Positions 1 through 12,300 of a stretch of 64,000 bases of DNA are shown piece by piece. The DNA is taken from positions 18,507,996 to 18,571,995 of the forward strand of contig OY756968.1 in the NCBI GenBank assembly GCA_963580455.1. The letters are read 5' to 3'. The stretch's first letter is position 1. Each line of letters starts with the position of its first letter. Below the pieces are notes generated by a model, which saw nothing but the letters and a program-made list of their open reading frames with translations, did no database searches and was not told the origin of the DNA. Both the position numbers and the translations under genes were made by a program. This stretch comes from Euonymus europaeus. Lineage: Eukaryota; Streptophyta; Magnoliopsida; Celastrales; Celastraceae.

Positions 1-418
1 ATCTATGGAGCACCTGTTGCTAACAGGAGACCAGCTTTCTGGTCTTTACTTAGGAAATTGGCTCACAACTCTAGTCTTCCTTGGATTTGTGGTGGTGATT
101 TTAATGAAATTTTGTTCAACTATTAATCGACTGCCAATCATGGTCGAGCTGCTGGCTTAATGAAAAAATTTCAGATACTTTGTGTGATTGTGGTCTGTCT
201 GATATTGGCTATATGGGTACTCCTTTTACCTGGTCAAATAAATGGTGTGGAGTGATCTTATAGAAGAAAGACTTGATAGAGTGGTAGTTTCTGATAATTG
301 GAAAAACCTTTTTCCTATAGCTATTTTGAAACATTTGGTCTTAGCTTCATGAGATCATTGTCCTCTCTTATTATCTCTTGATGGTTTTCATTATAGCCCG
401 AAAGTTAATTGTCGCTTT

Positions 419-2365
419 TTGTTTGAGGCCTTTTGGTGTAACCGGCCAGATTGCGAGGTCATTATAGCTAATTCTTGGGACTTTGAACTTGCTAGTGGAT
501 CTATGGGAGAGGTAGTTTCTGGGCAAGATCAATGTGCAAATTCTCTAAATTTTTGGAAGGCTGGCTCACTTGACTCTCTGGAGAAAGAGATTAAATCCAA
601 AGCAAAAAATTTAGATACTATGAAAAACTCTGGGCGTTATCACTTTTCACAAGAACAACAATGTGTGATGACCGATGTGGAGAAATCTCTTAATTCTTTG
701 TATTATTGGCAAGAAGTGGCTTGGAAGCAAAGGTCTAGGCAGGCTTGGTTGAAACATGGCAATCGTAATACTGAATATTTCCATCGGAAAGCTTCCCATA
801 TGAGGAAACGAAATACCATTGTGGGATTGAGAGTGGCAGATGGTCAATGGGTTGAAGGGGTTTGCCAATTTGAGCCAATCATTTTGGATCATTTTTCTTC
901 AATGTTCACAACTTCTGAGCCTATTTCTCCGAGTTCTTTATTTGATGATTTCCAACCCCAAGTTACTTCATCTATGAATGATAAATTATTAGAGACTTTC
1001 ACGGCAAAGGAAGTGAAATATGTTGTGTTTAGTATGCATCCCACAAAGTCTCTTAGCCATGATGGCTTTCCGACTTTATTTTATCAAAATTGTGGCATAT
1101 AGTTGGGTCGAATATCATTGATGCTTCTCTAAATTTTTTGAATGGAGGTGAATTTTATGAGCCTATTAATCATACTTTGCTAGCTATTATACCCAAGGTA
1201 GAGTCTCCTGAAGCTATAGCAGAATTTTGCCCAATAAGTTTGTGTAATGCAATGTATAAAACCATTGTGAAATGCTTGTGCAATAGATTGAAGCCACTCA
1301 TGTCCCAAATTATTTCTTCAGAGCAAAGTGGCTTTATACAAGGAAGGTTAATCATAGACAACTTGATTGTGGCATCTAAAGTATTTCATTACTAAAGTGC
1401 CTCCGCCAGGGACAAAGGGGTTATATGGCAATGAAACTAGATATGAGCAAGACCTATGACAGGGGGAATGGGATTTTCTTTTCTTCATGATGGAGAAAAT
1501 TGGCTTTAGCTGTCAATGGATTTGTTTGATTCGAAAGTGTGTCACTTCAGTTACATTTTCTATGATTATTAATCATGAGATTTGGGGCCTTATTAAACCC
1601 TCTCGTGGCTTAAGACAAGGTTATCCACTATCACCTCTTCTATTTCTATTTTCTATGGAAGGCCTTTCTCATCTTTTACATCAGAGTTGTACAAACTCTT
1701 TGCTTCATGGGGTGAGGATTTTTAGGAATGCTTCGACTATATCCCACTTATTTTTTGTGGATGATAGCTTGTTATTTTGTCGGGCTGGTTTGGTGGAAGG
1801 TTTTCAGGTGCTAGAAATTTTTAGCCAGTATGAGCTTATTTCAGGGCAATTCTTGAATATTGATAAATTAGCTGTGTTATTTAGCCATAATGTGAAGGAC
1901 GAGCTTTGTTTATCTTTAAAGTCTCTCCTTGGAATGTCAGATTTCAAGGCGGATTCAAAATACCTTGGCCTTCCTACTCTGATCACTCGCAACCGAAGGG
2001 ATCTCTTTTGATTTATCAAAGAGATGGTTTGGAAGAAGTTAAAGGGTTGGAAGGAGAAATGTCTATCTTTAGCTGGCCGAGCAACCATGATTAAATATGT
2101 CATTCAAGCAATTCCAACATATGCTATGAATATTTTCAGATTTCCCAAAGTGCTCTATGAAGAATTAGACTGGTTGTCTATAGAATTTTTGTGGAGTGGC
2201 TCTTCGAATAATAGGAAGATGCATTGGGTGAATTGGCAAAAGGTATGTCAGCCTATGTTAAAAGGTGGTTTGGGCTTTCGGGATATGAATTCCTTTAATT
2301 GGGCTCTTTTGGCTAAACAAGGGTGGCGCCTTTTAAATGATGAAGGCCTGGTATTATTCAAATAA
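419..2365 (+). pseudogene. LINE reverse transcriptase, frameshifted
   Basis: The RT is spread over at least four frame segments (419-1102, 1090-1395, 1487-2011, 2024-2365). Visible family signatures are the template-grip stretch with EQSGFIQGR (about 1321-1347), the RGLRQG-PLSP motif (about 1606-1635) and the catalytic box FVDDSLLF (about 1756-1780), where LINEs usually read FADD. The order and spacing match plant L1 ORF2. The breaks between segments show it is non-functional. Confidence 0.9.
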
Positions 2366-2436
2366 ATCTTTTTTTCTCTGCTTCTAAGGGTTCAAATCCC
2401 TCTTATGTTTGGTCAAGCATACTTTCGGCCATAAAT

Positions 2437-3765
2437 TTGCTCAAAAGTGGCACGAGATGGCGGGTTGGCAATGGCGTTTCTATAAATGCTTGGAAAGATC
2501 CATGGATTCCAAGTAGCTCCTCAGGTATGCCTATTCCCTTAGACTTGAGTAGGAATGATGATTTACGAGTTTTATATCTGATTTCGTATAATCCAAAATG
2601 CTGGAATGTGAGCTATATTTCTTCTATTTTTGTTCCTGCCTCGGTGAATGAGATTCTCTCCATACCATTATCCACTCATAATATTAAGGACTCTTTTATG
2701 TGGATTCCAAGTAGTGAGGGGAGCTTATCTATGAATTCAGCTTACAAATTGGCTACTTCAAATACTGCTTCAACTGCTCTAAACTCTGTGGTTGTTTTGG
2801 ATAATCCTATTATGTGGTCCAAGTTGGGCAAATTATATTTACCCCATAGGGTGTCTAATTTTATATGGCGTCTTGGCCATGATGCACTCCCTACCAGAGA
2901 TAATCTTATTAGAAGAGGAATGACAATTCAGGCTGATTGCCCTTGTTGCAATATCCATATGGAATCTAGCTTTCATATTTTCTGGTCATGTTCATGGTCT
3001 CAATGTCTTTGGCATATTTATTTGCCTGAGTTATGCTCTTTAACTGGAAATTTTCCTGATCTTGCAACTTGGGTAGCTCAAATTCTATTTTATTACCCAA
3101 AGACTTTAATGGAAGATCTATTTCGGATTCTCTATTTTATATGGCTTGCTCGGAACAGTTTGGTTTATGATGACTCTGGAAATTCAATTTTTGATTTGTT
3201 GTTCAATGCTTCCATGATGAAATCAGTTCCATCTTTAGTTATTATTTCTCCCCTCCCAGTTCGAAATGCACATTCTCATTGGGTAAAACCCACACCTGGT
3301 AGACTTAAAATTAATGTTGATGCTACTTGGTTTTCCACGAGCTCCTATACAGGTGTGGGTGCTGTTATTAGAGACTCTTCTGGTGTGGTGGTTGTTTCTA
3401 GTTACAAGAATAACCTTGCAGCAGGTGGCTGCATTTATGCTAAGGCTGAAGCTTTCTTATTTGGCATCGAACTATCTCTCTCCATGAATATTTCTTCTTT
3501 TATTATTGAAGGGGATGCTCTGATTATTGTTGCTACTCTTAAGGCCAAGAAAGTGCCTTCAGCTCCTTATGGTTTATGTGTTGATGCTACTTTTTCTCTA
3601 ATGCATGGCTTGGATTGGGAGGTTTCTCACATTTCTCGGTTGAACAACTCAGTTGCAGATCATCTTGCTTTCTTAGGAACTCAAGTGAACTCTCTTGTAA
3701 CAATACTAGGAAATGTTCCTAGTTCTTGCATGCATTTAGTTTGTAATGATGCCTCATTTTAATGA
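2437..3765 (+). pseudogene. LINE zf-RVT plus RNase H-like C-terminal region
   Basis: A 441-codon open stretch continues ORF2 after the RT. The first half carries the zinc-binding zf-RVT pattern (residues about 95-200: AYKLA, WRLGHDALPT, CPCC, H-FW-C). The last 150 residues form an RVT_3 type RNase H (KINVDAT, GVGAVIRD, EAFLFGIELS, EGDA, N-VADHLA), the arrangement typical of plant L1 elements. It is the longest intact piece of the LINE, but lacks an upstream RT in frame. Confidence 0.9.
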
Positions 3766-3798
3766 AATTTACGATTCTTCAAAAAAAAGAAAAAAAAG

Positions 3799-4960
3799 CA
3801 TTTGGGTTTTAATGTACCGGATTTGGTTCAATCAACCTAAAAATGATTTTGACACTTGTTTAAGTATGTTTCAGTCATTTATGACTTGTTTGAATGGTTT
3901 TTGTAAGCTCCGGATTGATCATGATCAAATATGAAAGAAAATGCATAAAAGAGATGCAAAATTGGACTTTATTGTCAATCGTCCGAACGCATATCAGAAG
4001 GCGTCCGAATGCTTCAAGAAGAAAGGGGGACAGAGGTGTTTTCAAGCAACCCCGTCCGGATGGTACTGTTCATTGTCCGGACGGCCAAAGAAGAAAGTCC
4101 AAACTGTCATTGAACAATGAATAATCTGCGCAAAAAAGTTTATGTCAACTTTTGAAGGTGAATATGATCGAACTTGAAGAAACTATCTTCTAAAAAGTTG
4201 AAGTATACATCCAGATATTTCCAACGAATACTCATACGCATAAATCCATTGAGAATTGAAGTTTGTGGAATTAAAACAAGTGGCTGTCTTGAACAGTTCC
4301 AGTAATTTGGGTTTTATGATTTTTAGTCAACTTTTGAAGAGCAAACTTGTCTAAATGTCTTTTTCACCAATGGGACTTATGTGTAATGGGTTAGGATGGT
4401 ATTTTAACACATGTATTAGGGTTTTAAGGGTCTTGAGACCCCATTCTTGTAACAACTCTAATTTTGGCCGAAAATTGCAATTCATCTTAGGGTTTTGTTC
4501 TCTTGCTTGTTCTTCATTTTGATACTTTGTTGGAGTTAGAAAATCACTTTCTTGAAGATTGCTAGGAGTTTTGGAGACCCAAACAACTTGAAGAAGAAGT
4601 TATTACTCCTTGTAGAGCTTGAGAAGAGTCCAAGTTGGATTTGACTCAACTTCTATTTGAAGATTGGAAGGCCGAATCGCCTCAACTTTCGACATTGGAT
4701 TTGATTTCTAAACTCTTTTTATTTATTGTTATTATATTTTGTTATCATATTCGGATTCATAGTTCTAGTTTAATATACTTGAATATTTTTCATTCCGATT
4801 TAGTTTGTGCTTGAATGCTTTATATTATGCTTTACATTTTATTATGTTGTGTTCATTTTTTTCTTTGATTCTCTGCAATAGTATAGTATTTACTTCTCAT
4901 TTTGCATATTAGGGTTTAGTTTAATCAATCGCCACAAAAGGGAAAATCGAATATAACCAA
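3799..4960. other. Gene-free stretch, LTR-like
   Basis: No coding capacity was found. The sequence has repeated CGTCCGA/GTCCGGA words (3978-4085) and long AT-rich text. This resembles LTR sequence of plant retroelements, but I could not find a partner copy in the window, so the assignment is tentative. Confidence 0.3.
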
Positions 4961-5014
4961 TGGTTAGTGCAATTTTACCAACACTTGCATTGTGAATACC
5001 ATATTTAATTAAGT

Positions 5015-5546
5015 AATTAAGTTAATAATCCATAGACCCAAGCCGAAACCAAAATTCTTTGTGAGATGATTTGGGATTCACTCCTATTATTACTTTGACA
5101 AACCTGCACTTGGGAAAACGTAAATCCACTAACCTATTTTGGGCAAGTCAAGCAACAACCAATCCTAAAAAAAGTGGAACCCATATCTACAATACATGAG
5201 TTACATGGCAGGAATTATTGTAATGGTCAAACATGATTGAATAATTTGATTGTGCCCAAGGGAATAGGAGATAATGGTGTAATTAAGTTAATAATCCATA
5301 GACCCAAGCCGAAACCAAAATTCTTTGTGAGACGATTTGGGATTCACTCCTATTATTACTTTGACAAATCTGCACTTGGGAAAACGTAAATCCACTAACC
5401 TATTTTGGGCAAGTCAAGCAACAACCAATCCTAAAAAAAGTGGAACACATATCTACAATACATGAGTTACATGGCAGGAATTACTGTAATGGTCAAACAT
5501 GATTGAATAATTTGATTGTGCCCAAGGGAATAGGAGATAATGGTGT
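5015..5546. repeat. 266-bp tandem duplication
   Basis: Two head-to-tail copies (5015-5280 and 5281-5546) differ at about four positions by eye, so the duplication is recent. It lies inside the LTR region of gypsy copy A. The second copy runs into text homologous to the LTR of gypsy copy B (the GGACCTTAA-AGAGAGGTGG segment near 5597). Confidence 0.93.
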
Positions 5547-6014
5547 TAGTAAGACTTGATGAGAGGAAGAGTGGATGAAATGAGGACCTTAAAAGAGAGG
5601 TGGTAGAGAAAAGAAAAGGACAACAAACACAAGAATAAAAAAAAGCATATCATAGAACCATTCTCAAGACCACAAAGAACCTCCAATCTTGCAATTCCAG
5701 TAAAATCCATTGTCAATTTAATATTTCAGTATGTCTTTTCTCCAGACAGTTGTCTATTCAAACTATTACTATCAAGTGTCAATGTCAACCAATGTTGTAT
5801 AAATTGTACTTGGTGTCATAAAATTTTTGCTTCTTGTCGTCTCAATGAAATGCACTTTAGTGGAATTGAGGAATCCAAGTTACTATAGTTCCAAGGTAAT
5901 CTGCACTTTCGTTTGATTAGGTCAGATAGTAATTGGTGTATATTTTCTTTATAATTGAGAGACTTAAATCTTCGGCACATCTGCAGCATCACTGTTTTGG
6001 ACCAATAACCTTTT

Positions 6015-6034
6015 TGGCACACCTGGTTGGACCA
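6015..6034 (+). other. Candidate primer-binding site of gypsy copy A
   Basis: TGGCACACCTGGTTGGACCA starts eight bases after the LTR end. It matches the equivalent position of copy B (TGGCACACTTGGTGGGACC at 62588-62570, minus strand). Beginning with TGG directly inside the LTR fits a tRNA 3'-CCA primer site. The tRNA itself was not identified. Confidence 0.6.
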
Positions 6035-6049
6035 AGAAAAACAAAGTCA

Positions 6050-7140
6050 ATGGTACCACGAACTTGCGCTGCGGGGAAAGACCAAGTGAACGAGAATGAT
6101 GATAAATCATCACATGAGAATGTGCCAACAATGAAAAATGTTGTAAACGTCGCCACAGATGGTGACAATGAAAAAATTCTAGAGTAGATCGACAAACCAA
6201 CAATTTTATCTAAAGAGGCCACTACTCTATTCGAGCACCTTGCTAAAACATTGCGAAATATGGAGGTACGCTCTAACAAGACCATTGAAAAGTGTTGTGA
6301 AACTGGTGGAGTGTAAATTCAAGCAGAAACTAAAAGAATTGACATCAGGAGGGATCCTAGAAGATAGAGAAGCAAACACATGTAGGTAACTACTTCTCAT
6401 TACACGCCACCACCACTGAGATCGACAGCCAATGGTTAGAACTTCAGATGGAACATGAATGGAAACATTAACCCAACGAATCACTTAGACATCTACATGC
6501 TAGCTGAGGTGGCAGGACATAGCGCATGCAATGTTATCGAGGCACAGGGGGAAATACTAACACTAGATGGGTTTAGCCTACCATTTCTCGCAGTTGCCAC
6601 TAATGGACCTGGATGCAGCTAGACAAGTCGTACAACAACTCTACGACTAAAGCTTAAGAAAAATGGGCTACCCATAGTGCCAAAAACCCTATCCAGCGGC
6701 TGTAGATTGTGAGAATCCTTATCCACGAGGATTTATGGTGCTAGATTTCAACTTGTTCGCTAGAGAAGAAGGATTTCCACTATAGAACATATTGGCCATT
6801 TCACAGTGCAATGTGGAGAACTTGCTAATTATGTCAACTTCGACAATCTCAGGCTTAAGTTATTTACTAATTTGTTGACAAAGTTTGCTTTCACTTGGTA
6901 CTCGACATTACCAATAAATTTCATCAACACATGGTGGAGATAGAGTGATCATTCTATACTGAGTTCTTTCAAGCTAAACTAGAAGTGTGTGTTACCGAGT
7001 TATCAAGACTAGTACAAAAGCCTGGTGAGACCACTAATACCTACATTGCTCGCTTTAAGAAATTATGAAATAGGTGTCGTATCTATCTGCTAGAAAATAC
7101 GTAGTCAATGATGCAGTTCACATTCCAGATGGATAAGTCT
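6050..7140 (+). pseudogene. gag of gypsy copy A, broken
   Basis: Translation starts MVPRTCAAGKDQ, matching the copy B start MAPRTHTSGKDL, and stops after 45 codons. Further downstream, pieces in shifted frames keep gag signatures: IGHFTVQCGELANY (about 6792-6835), FAFTWYSTLP-INTWW (about 6890-6940) and a region aligned to LRNRCHIYLPE of copy B (about 7050-7100). This is the Retrotrans_gag family. Stops and indels make it non-coding today. Confidence 0.82.
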
Positions 7141-7159
7141 AGTCGTAGTTTCAAGGGTT

Positions 7160-8665
7160 ATCTTTGAATTCGCCTATAGAGTCTTCAAATGCTTCATGGC
7201 CTTTTTACTGTCAGCCTCTTGAATATCAAAGAGATCTTTACCAAAAATGCAAACCAATTCATTAGTGGCATGCTGTAGTTCATCTTCATTAGGCACTTTG
7301 TTGATAGTAGGAGATGGAGACAGAAAAGAAAATTCCAGACCAGCAAGTGGATCCACCATAGTAATGGGAACAATCAAGGTTAGCAACTTGTATGTTGTAC
7401 CTGCCTACATGGATGATTGTTTCCATTAATATTAGAAAACATAAGGTAGTTATGATTGAGAAACATACTTGGGAAGAAAGGGGTGTGGTGGATTCAACAT
7501 GATGATTTGATACTTGGGGGGAGCCCCTAGTGATAGAAGTATTGGCCACTCGACTAGTGGAAATCCCATCACTGTCATCTTCTTCAGAATCAGTATCTCC
7601 TTCTGACACGTCGATCAGAGTTGGAATTTTTGCAGCACACTTGGGGTTTTTGTTGACTTCTTTGGGGAAACGGGTTCTATTTTCACCACTGTTGATTTCT
7701 TCAATAAAATAGGAACAACATGGACCGTTACACAGAAAACCATCAAGTCAGTGTGTACAGACAAGTGGATATAAACACAAGGACGAAACTTATTGGCAGT
7801 ATCAACAGTCTCTGTATTGGGGATCGGCAAATTTAAGAGCGGTAGCAAACCACCATAGTAGTTCTCCCTCCATGATAAGTATGAGTGAGTACAACCGGGT
7901 TTGAAGGGCAACAACAAATGGAGGACAAACCTCCTTAGGTCATTGTTGTTTGAAGCAACTTGACTTTCTATTAGTTCCTTAGATTGAACTATTGTCCTAT
8001 TTTCCCTGCAAAAAAATTATAGTGATGGAGGCAATCTAGAGGAAGATGTATCCTAGTTGTCTGGCACAGATATGAGAGTTATAAGCCTAAAAACCATAGA
8101 CACGATTCATGACATTGTCAATATTGGCACCCTTATGGAGATATCTAGGGGTAGTTGCATAAGCCCAGGAATCAAGGAGGGGGAGATCCATAACCATGGC
8201 GATAGAAACTCTAGATGATAGCAAAGGCAAAATGGGACCACTGGGAATGTCATCAAAGAATATAAAGTATTCAGTATCAGAGCGGGAGGCAGACATATTT
8301 AGGAAAAGGTTGAAAAGTTTGACAAATGATTTGTTACTGGTATAGGGTACAGCCTGACCATAAGAAGTGAATCGAGTAGGCACGTGGTAGTTGGGAGCAC
8401 GCATAAGAGGGAAATATTGAAATAACCAAAGTTAGAGAATTCAGAGACTACCAGAAATGCGATGGAAATATGGCCTTTCAAAAGTAAGTAAAAAGAGACA
8501 ATGATAGACATGACCTAGTCATATGCTGCCTAAAGCCACATTCTGCCCTTCAGCTAGAGCACTTGCAAAGGGGAGAAAATCTTTGGCAGGCTGATTGGCA
8601 AAAGTTCCAAACACGTACCTATAGATCAAACACCAGAGGAAAAGGAAATGCTTCATGTCAACCAA
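7160..8665 (-). pseudogene. Plant mobile domain (PMD) protein, antisense in gypsy copy A
   Basis: Read on the minus strand it aligns piecewise to the copy B ORF (57246-59745). Matching pieces are YVFGTFANQPAKDFLP..AEGQNVALG (about 8640-8560), FQYFPLMRAPNY (about 8420-8390), the segment ending MNRVYGF (8087), the LSWRENYYGGLLPLL patch (about 7875-7835) and the DELQHATNELV-DLFDIQEAD tail (about 7290-7200). PMD (aminotransferase-like plant mobile domain) proteins occur both as host genes and in transposons. The N-terminal PMD motif is cut off here, and stops and frame changes are present. Confidence 0.78.
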
Positions 8666-9369
8666 ATCACAATAATAAATCATTAAAAGCAGCTACAATG
8701 ACACAAATTTTGATCATTTTATTTTTATTATACAAAAATTAAGTAACATATCATCTACGTCAGTAAAATATCTCTCAATACATCTTCAAGAACAAAATAT
8801 ATCATTCTAATATAATCACATCAGGAAAAACACACATTTTCGTACATTACATTTTACCATTAAAATGACATCATTATGGATGCAATAATTGACTGGATTG
8901 ACAATTTTACCATGCACAGTGAATCTGTTTTTTCTTCAGGAACAGCAAGAAAAAGAAAACAAAAAAAGTGAAATAAAAAACAAAGAAGGCTCAGTACTTG
9001 TTCTACCCCAAAATACCAAAATGTTCAGGAGAAGAGAGGGAAGAAAGTCTCTTGTACACAAATCTCTCATCAAATCTCAAATCTCAAATCTCAAATCCTC
9101 TTCAATTTTGTCTATTCCTCTCAATTTTCATTCTATAGACACTCGTAGTTTCACATACACTCAATTTATTGCTCTTTTTTGTTTCAATCTCAAACCCTAA
9201 TCCTCCAGAGCACACTCAAATTTGACGGTCAGTCACCGGTTCTGCAGTTCCAATCAGCATCTGCTAAATCGTATTCTGGCGTTTTATCGTCCGATAACGT
9301 TTTCTTTTTACCATCTACAGAGTTGGAAGATCGGAACGGAAGAAGTAGCAGAGAGAGGAGGGGAAGGGG
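8666..9369 (+). promoter_or_regulatory. CUL3 upstream region and 5' leader
   Basis: About 0.7 kb separates the gypsy remnant from the CUL3 start codon. The distal part is AT-rich. The proximal part contains three head-to-tail AAATCTC units (about 9068-9092) and a pyrimidine-rich leader. No clear TATA box at a fixed distance could be assigned. The promoter and leader must fit here unless they extend into the transposon remnant. Confidence 0.5.
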
Positions 9370-12300
9370 ATGAGTAACCAGAAGAAAAGGAATTTTCAGA
9401 TAGAGGCGTTCAAGCACCGGGTGGTGGTGGATCCCAAATACGCGGATAAGACTTGGAATATTCTGGAACACGCGATCCATGAGATTTACAATCATAATGC
9501 TAGTGGACTCAGCTTTGAAGAGCTCTATAGGTTTGTCTGCTCTTCTTTTCTTTTTGATTGTTGAAGTCTTTTTCTGACGATTTTAGATGATACATCGGAA
9601 CTAGTGGTAAATTAGGACTTGTGCAGGGCACATGTGTCTGTTCCATCTTTTTTGCTGGTATTTACTTTTTCAGAAATTGTGGTGAGGTTTTGCTGTTAGA
9701 TTTAATCGCACAAAGATTGTTGTTCTTGCGTAATTATGTTTGTTTTAATCGCTAAAAGATTGTTGTTCTTGCGTAATTATGTTTGTTTTAATCGCTCAAA
9801 TATTGTTGTTCTTGCCTAATTATTTTTGTTTCTGTAGTGTTGTTATGCCCTGTTGATTTAGGACTAGTAGATTTGTTTCCTTTATTTCAGCATTTGGATG
9901 ATTAAAGATGACTCTGAGCACCTCTCATTGCTCTAAGCTTACGCTCATTCATATGCATATTGCATACAAAATATATCATTCCTGTCACCAACCCTGTCTA
10001 CTGCATGATCCTATCCTTATATACGTTTTTTCTTTTTTTACAATTTTCAATACTAAAAATTTACGAACTATTTTTTTTTCTCTTTTATATTCTGTATTTT
10101 TTTCCCTTAAATAATGTTTATTTATAGTTTTATATATTCATGAGACTTGCGGACGGTGTTGTTTACCTTTTTATGTAATACATATTAAATTCTCTTATAA
10201 TACCTGAAAGCTGATTACGTGCTAATAGAAATTTTCCATGTAATACCTAATTGGTCAGATGGACTGATAGGATGATATAAATAGTGTAATTATGACTTTC
10301 ATACAGATAATTCTTTGTAAATGATGTAGAACACCTAGGATGTGGCTTGTTCCTATTCTGACCCTAAGAGGAATTGTAGTAAAATTATCTGCCTTCGTTT
10401 TAAACTTTTAATAGAACTCTACATTGCGATGAAACGACTTTATGGCTTGGCCAAGGTTTTTCCTGGAACACCTAGGATTAGGTGCGAAAAGAATCCATTG
10501 AGGACTGTAGCATGCAAGATTTGTTCTATCTGTGGCTTGACATGAATGGGTAATCAAGGTGTTGCTGCTCAACATGACATTCTCTCGTCTTCAATTTATT
10601 TATGGTAGAGCATTGTCTACAATATTGTAAAGGAAATTTTTATTTAAATGCAAAAAAATCCGTTGAGGACTTTAGCATGCTTGATTTGTTCTATCCATGG
10701 TTTGACATGAATGGCTAATCAAAGTGGTTCTGCTCAACAAGACATTCTCTCGTCTTCAATTTTGTTTTGGTAAAGCATTGTCTACAATATTGTAAAGGAA
10801 ATTTTTATTTAAATACCTTTTCTAACTATTGTCTGATTCTACCGGCGTGGGTACAATGTCTAAGTTGATATTTAATTATTTTGTGCATAATCAGTGACCA
10901 CTTCTCAGTTAGTCTCTCTTTAAATCCTCAGCCATGGGATGAGTCCCGTCGCCTGTGACCTCCAATTGCTGAGAATAGATATGAGAAAGCCAGTGGTATT
11001 TTGAATCTGTCTCTAGTAAGAGGAACATTGGCCGAATTGCAGGGCGACAGAGATGTATCATTTTCTCCATTGTCGTGAATTTCCTCTGTTCCTTAGATTT
11101 CCCTTTTATTGTGTTTTTTTTCTCCACAAGCAGTCTGAATACAAATTTAAGACTTATTATACTTCTTTTTAGTCTTTACCAATCATGGTTTAATTATTAT
11201 CTTTACCAATCATGGGCCTTCTATTGGGCATTGTAAATTCACTTGAAATGATTTATAGAATTGCTGTTATGTTGTCTAGTATTAGCAACAAGCTGTTGCC
11301 CTGATCTGTGTGGTTTTGGATTGCTCTGATATCCTGCCAGGTTGTGGTAGGCGCATCAGTGTGAGCTGTGAAAGATTGGTGAAATAGTATCCAAAAAGGC
11401 TTTTTTTTTTACCGGCGTACAAAGAAAATATTTTGTTGCGAATGAACAAGATATTGAGAAATTGTCCATATGTAAAATCATAATTATTGACACGGGCCTT
11501 TTCCACATAAAAATTCTTTATCTATAGTTTTTCTTTGATCTTTCACAGCTTTCACGCCATAAAAACATTTTTCTTGTTGGCTTGTGGGCTTTGAGACAAG
11601 AAACATGTTAGTGTCTAAATTAGAAGAATTTAAAGAAACTATAAAAAGAGCTCAGAGAGTCCATCTGTGCTCTAAGAAGAGTATGTTGTAAACTCCTCTC
11701 ATACAAGAGGTTTCAGAAAGAAAGCATGTGAGGCCTTCTATAAAACCATACCATGATTTCGTAGCATCCTTTATAGATAGATTTATAAGCTTGTAGCTTG
11801 ATCCGCTTTCAGAGTAATTTTTCTTCTAAAAGTCGTGGCTCAACACATTGCATGAATCTGAGGACTTTTTGCTTAGTTAAATGGATCTTTTTGGGTATCA
11901 CCTTTTCAGTTTATTGAAATGTCCGCTTGTCATGTGATATTTCCCAGGGAAGAGACAAAGCACTTAACACACACAATTGAAGGTTCTCTATGTTGATGTT
12001 ATGGTCTTGTCTTAATTGCAGAAATGCGTATAATATGGTGCTGCACAAATATGGTGAGAAGTTGTACTCTGGGCTGGTTACAACCATGACTTCACATCTC
12101 AGAGAAATATCGAAATCTATTGAGGCAGCTCAGGGAGATTCATTTCTTGAAGAGTTGAACAGGAAATGGAACGACCATAATAAAGCTTTGCAAATGATTA
12201 GAGACATACTGATGTACATGGACAGGACTTACATACCGAGTACTAATAAAACCCCTGTTCATGAGCTGGGCCTGAACCTATGGAGGGATAAGATTATACA

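Larger units (their letters stand above)
1..3798 (+). mobile_element. LINE (L1-like non-LTR retrotransposon), 5' part outside window
   Basis: The stretch reads, in order, as apurinic endonuclease C-terminal half (about 1-420, with LPW and GDFNE words), reverse transcriptase, zf-RVT zinc-binding region and a plant-type RNase H. It ends in a poly-A run (3781-3798) just after the last stop, which is the expected LINE 3' end. No LTR is present. The element is broken by several stops and frameshifts, so it is inactive. The 5' end lies before the window, so target-site duplications could not be checked. Confidence 0.93.
5015..8665 (+). mobile_element. Ty3/gypsy element copy A with antisense PMD ORF, internally deleted
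   Basis: The order is LTR (ending about 6007), a candidate primer-binding site at 6015, gag on + (6050-7140) and a plant mobile domain ORF on - (8665-7160). Every part has a counterpart in copy B at 55074-62816 in the same relative order. The gag C-terminus, protease, RT, RNase H and integrase are missing: gag joins the 3' end of the antisense ORF near 7150. The right end (PMD start and 3' LTR) is also lost at about 8665, close to CUL3. The left LTR boundary is not sharp; I place it no later than 5015. Confidence 0.8.

Noticed and set aside
9701..9829. CRISPR-like array from regular 43-bp units
   Set aside because: Units are head-to-tail without distinct spacers, in a plant intron.
9908..10545. 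Short ORFs inside the CUL3 intron
   Set aside because: No recognisable domain, low-complexity composition, and they overlap intron tandem repeats.
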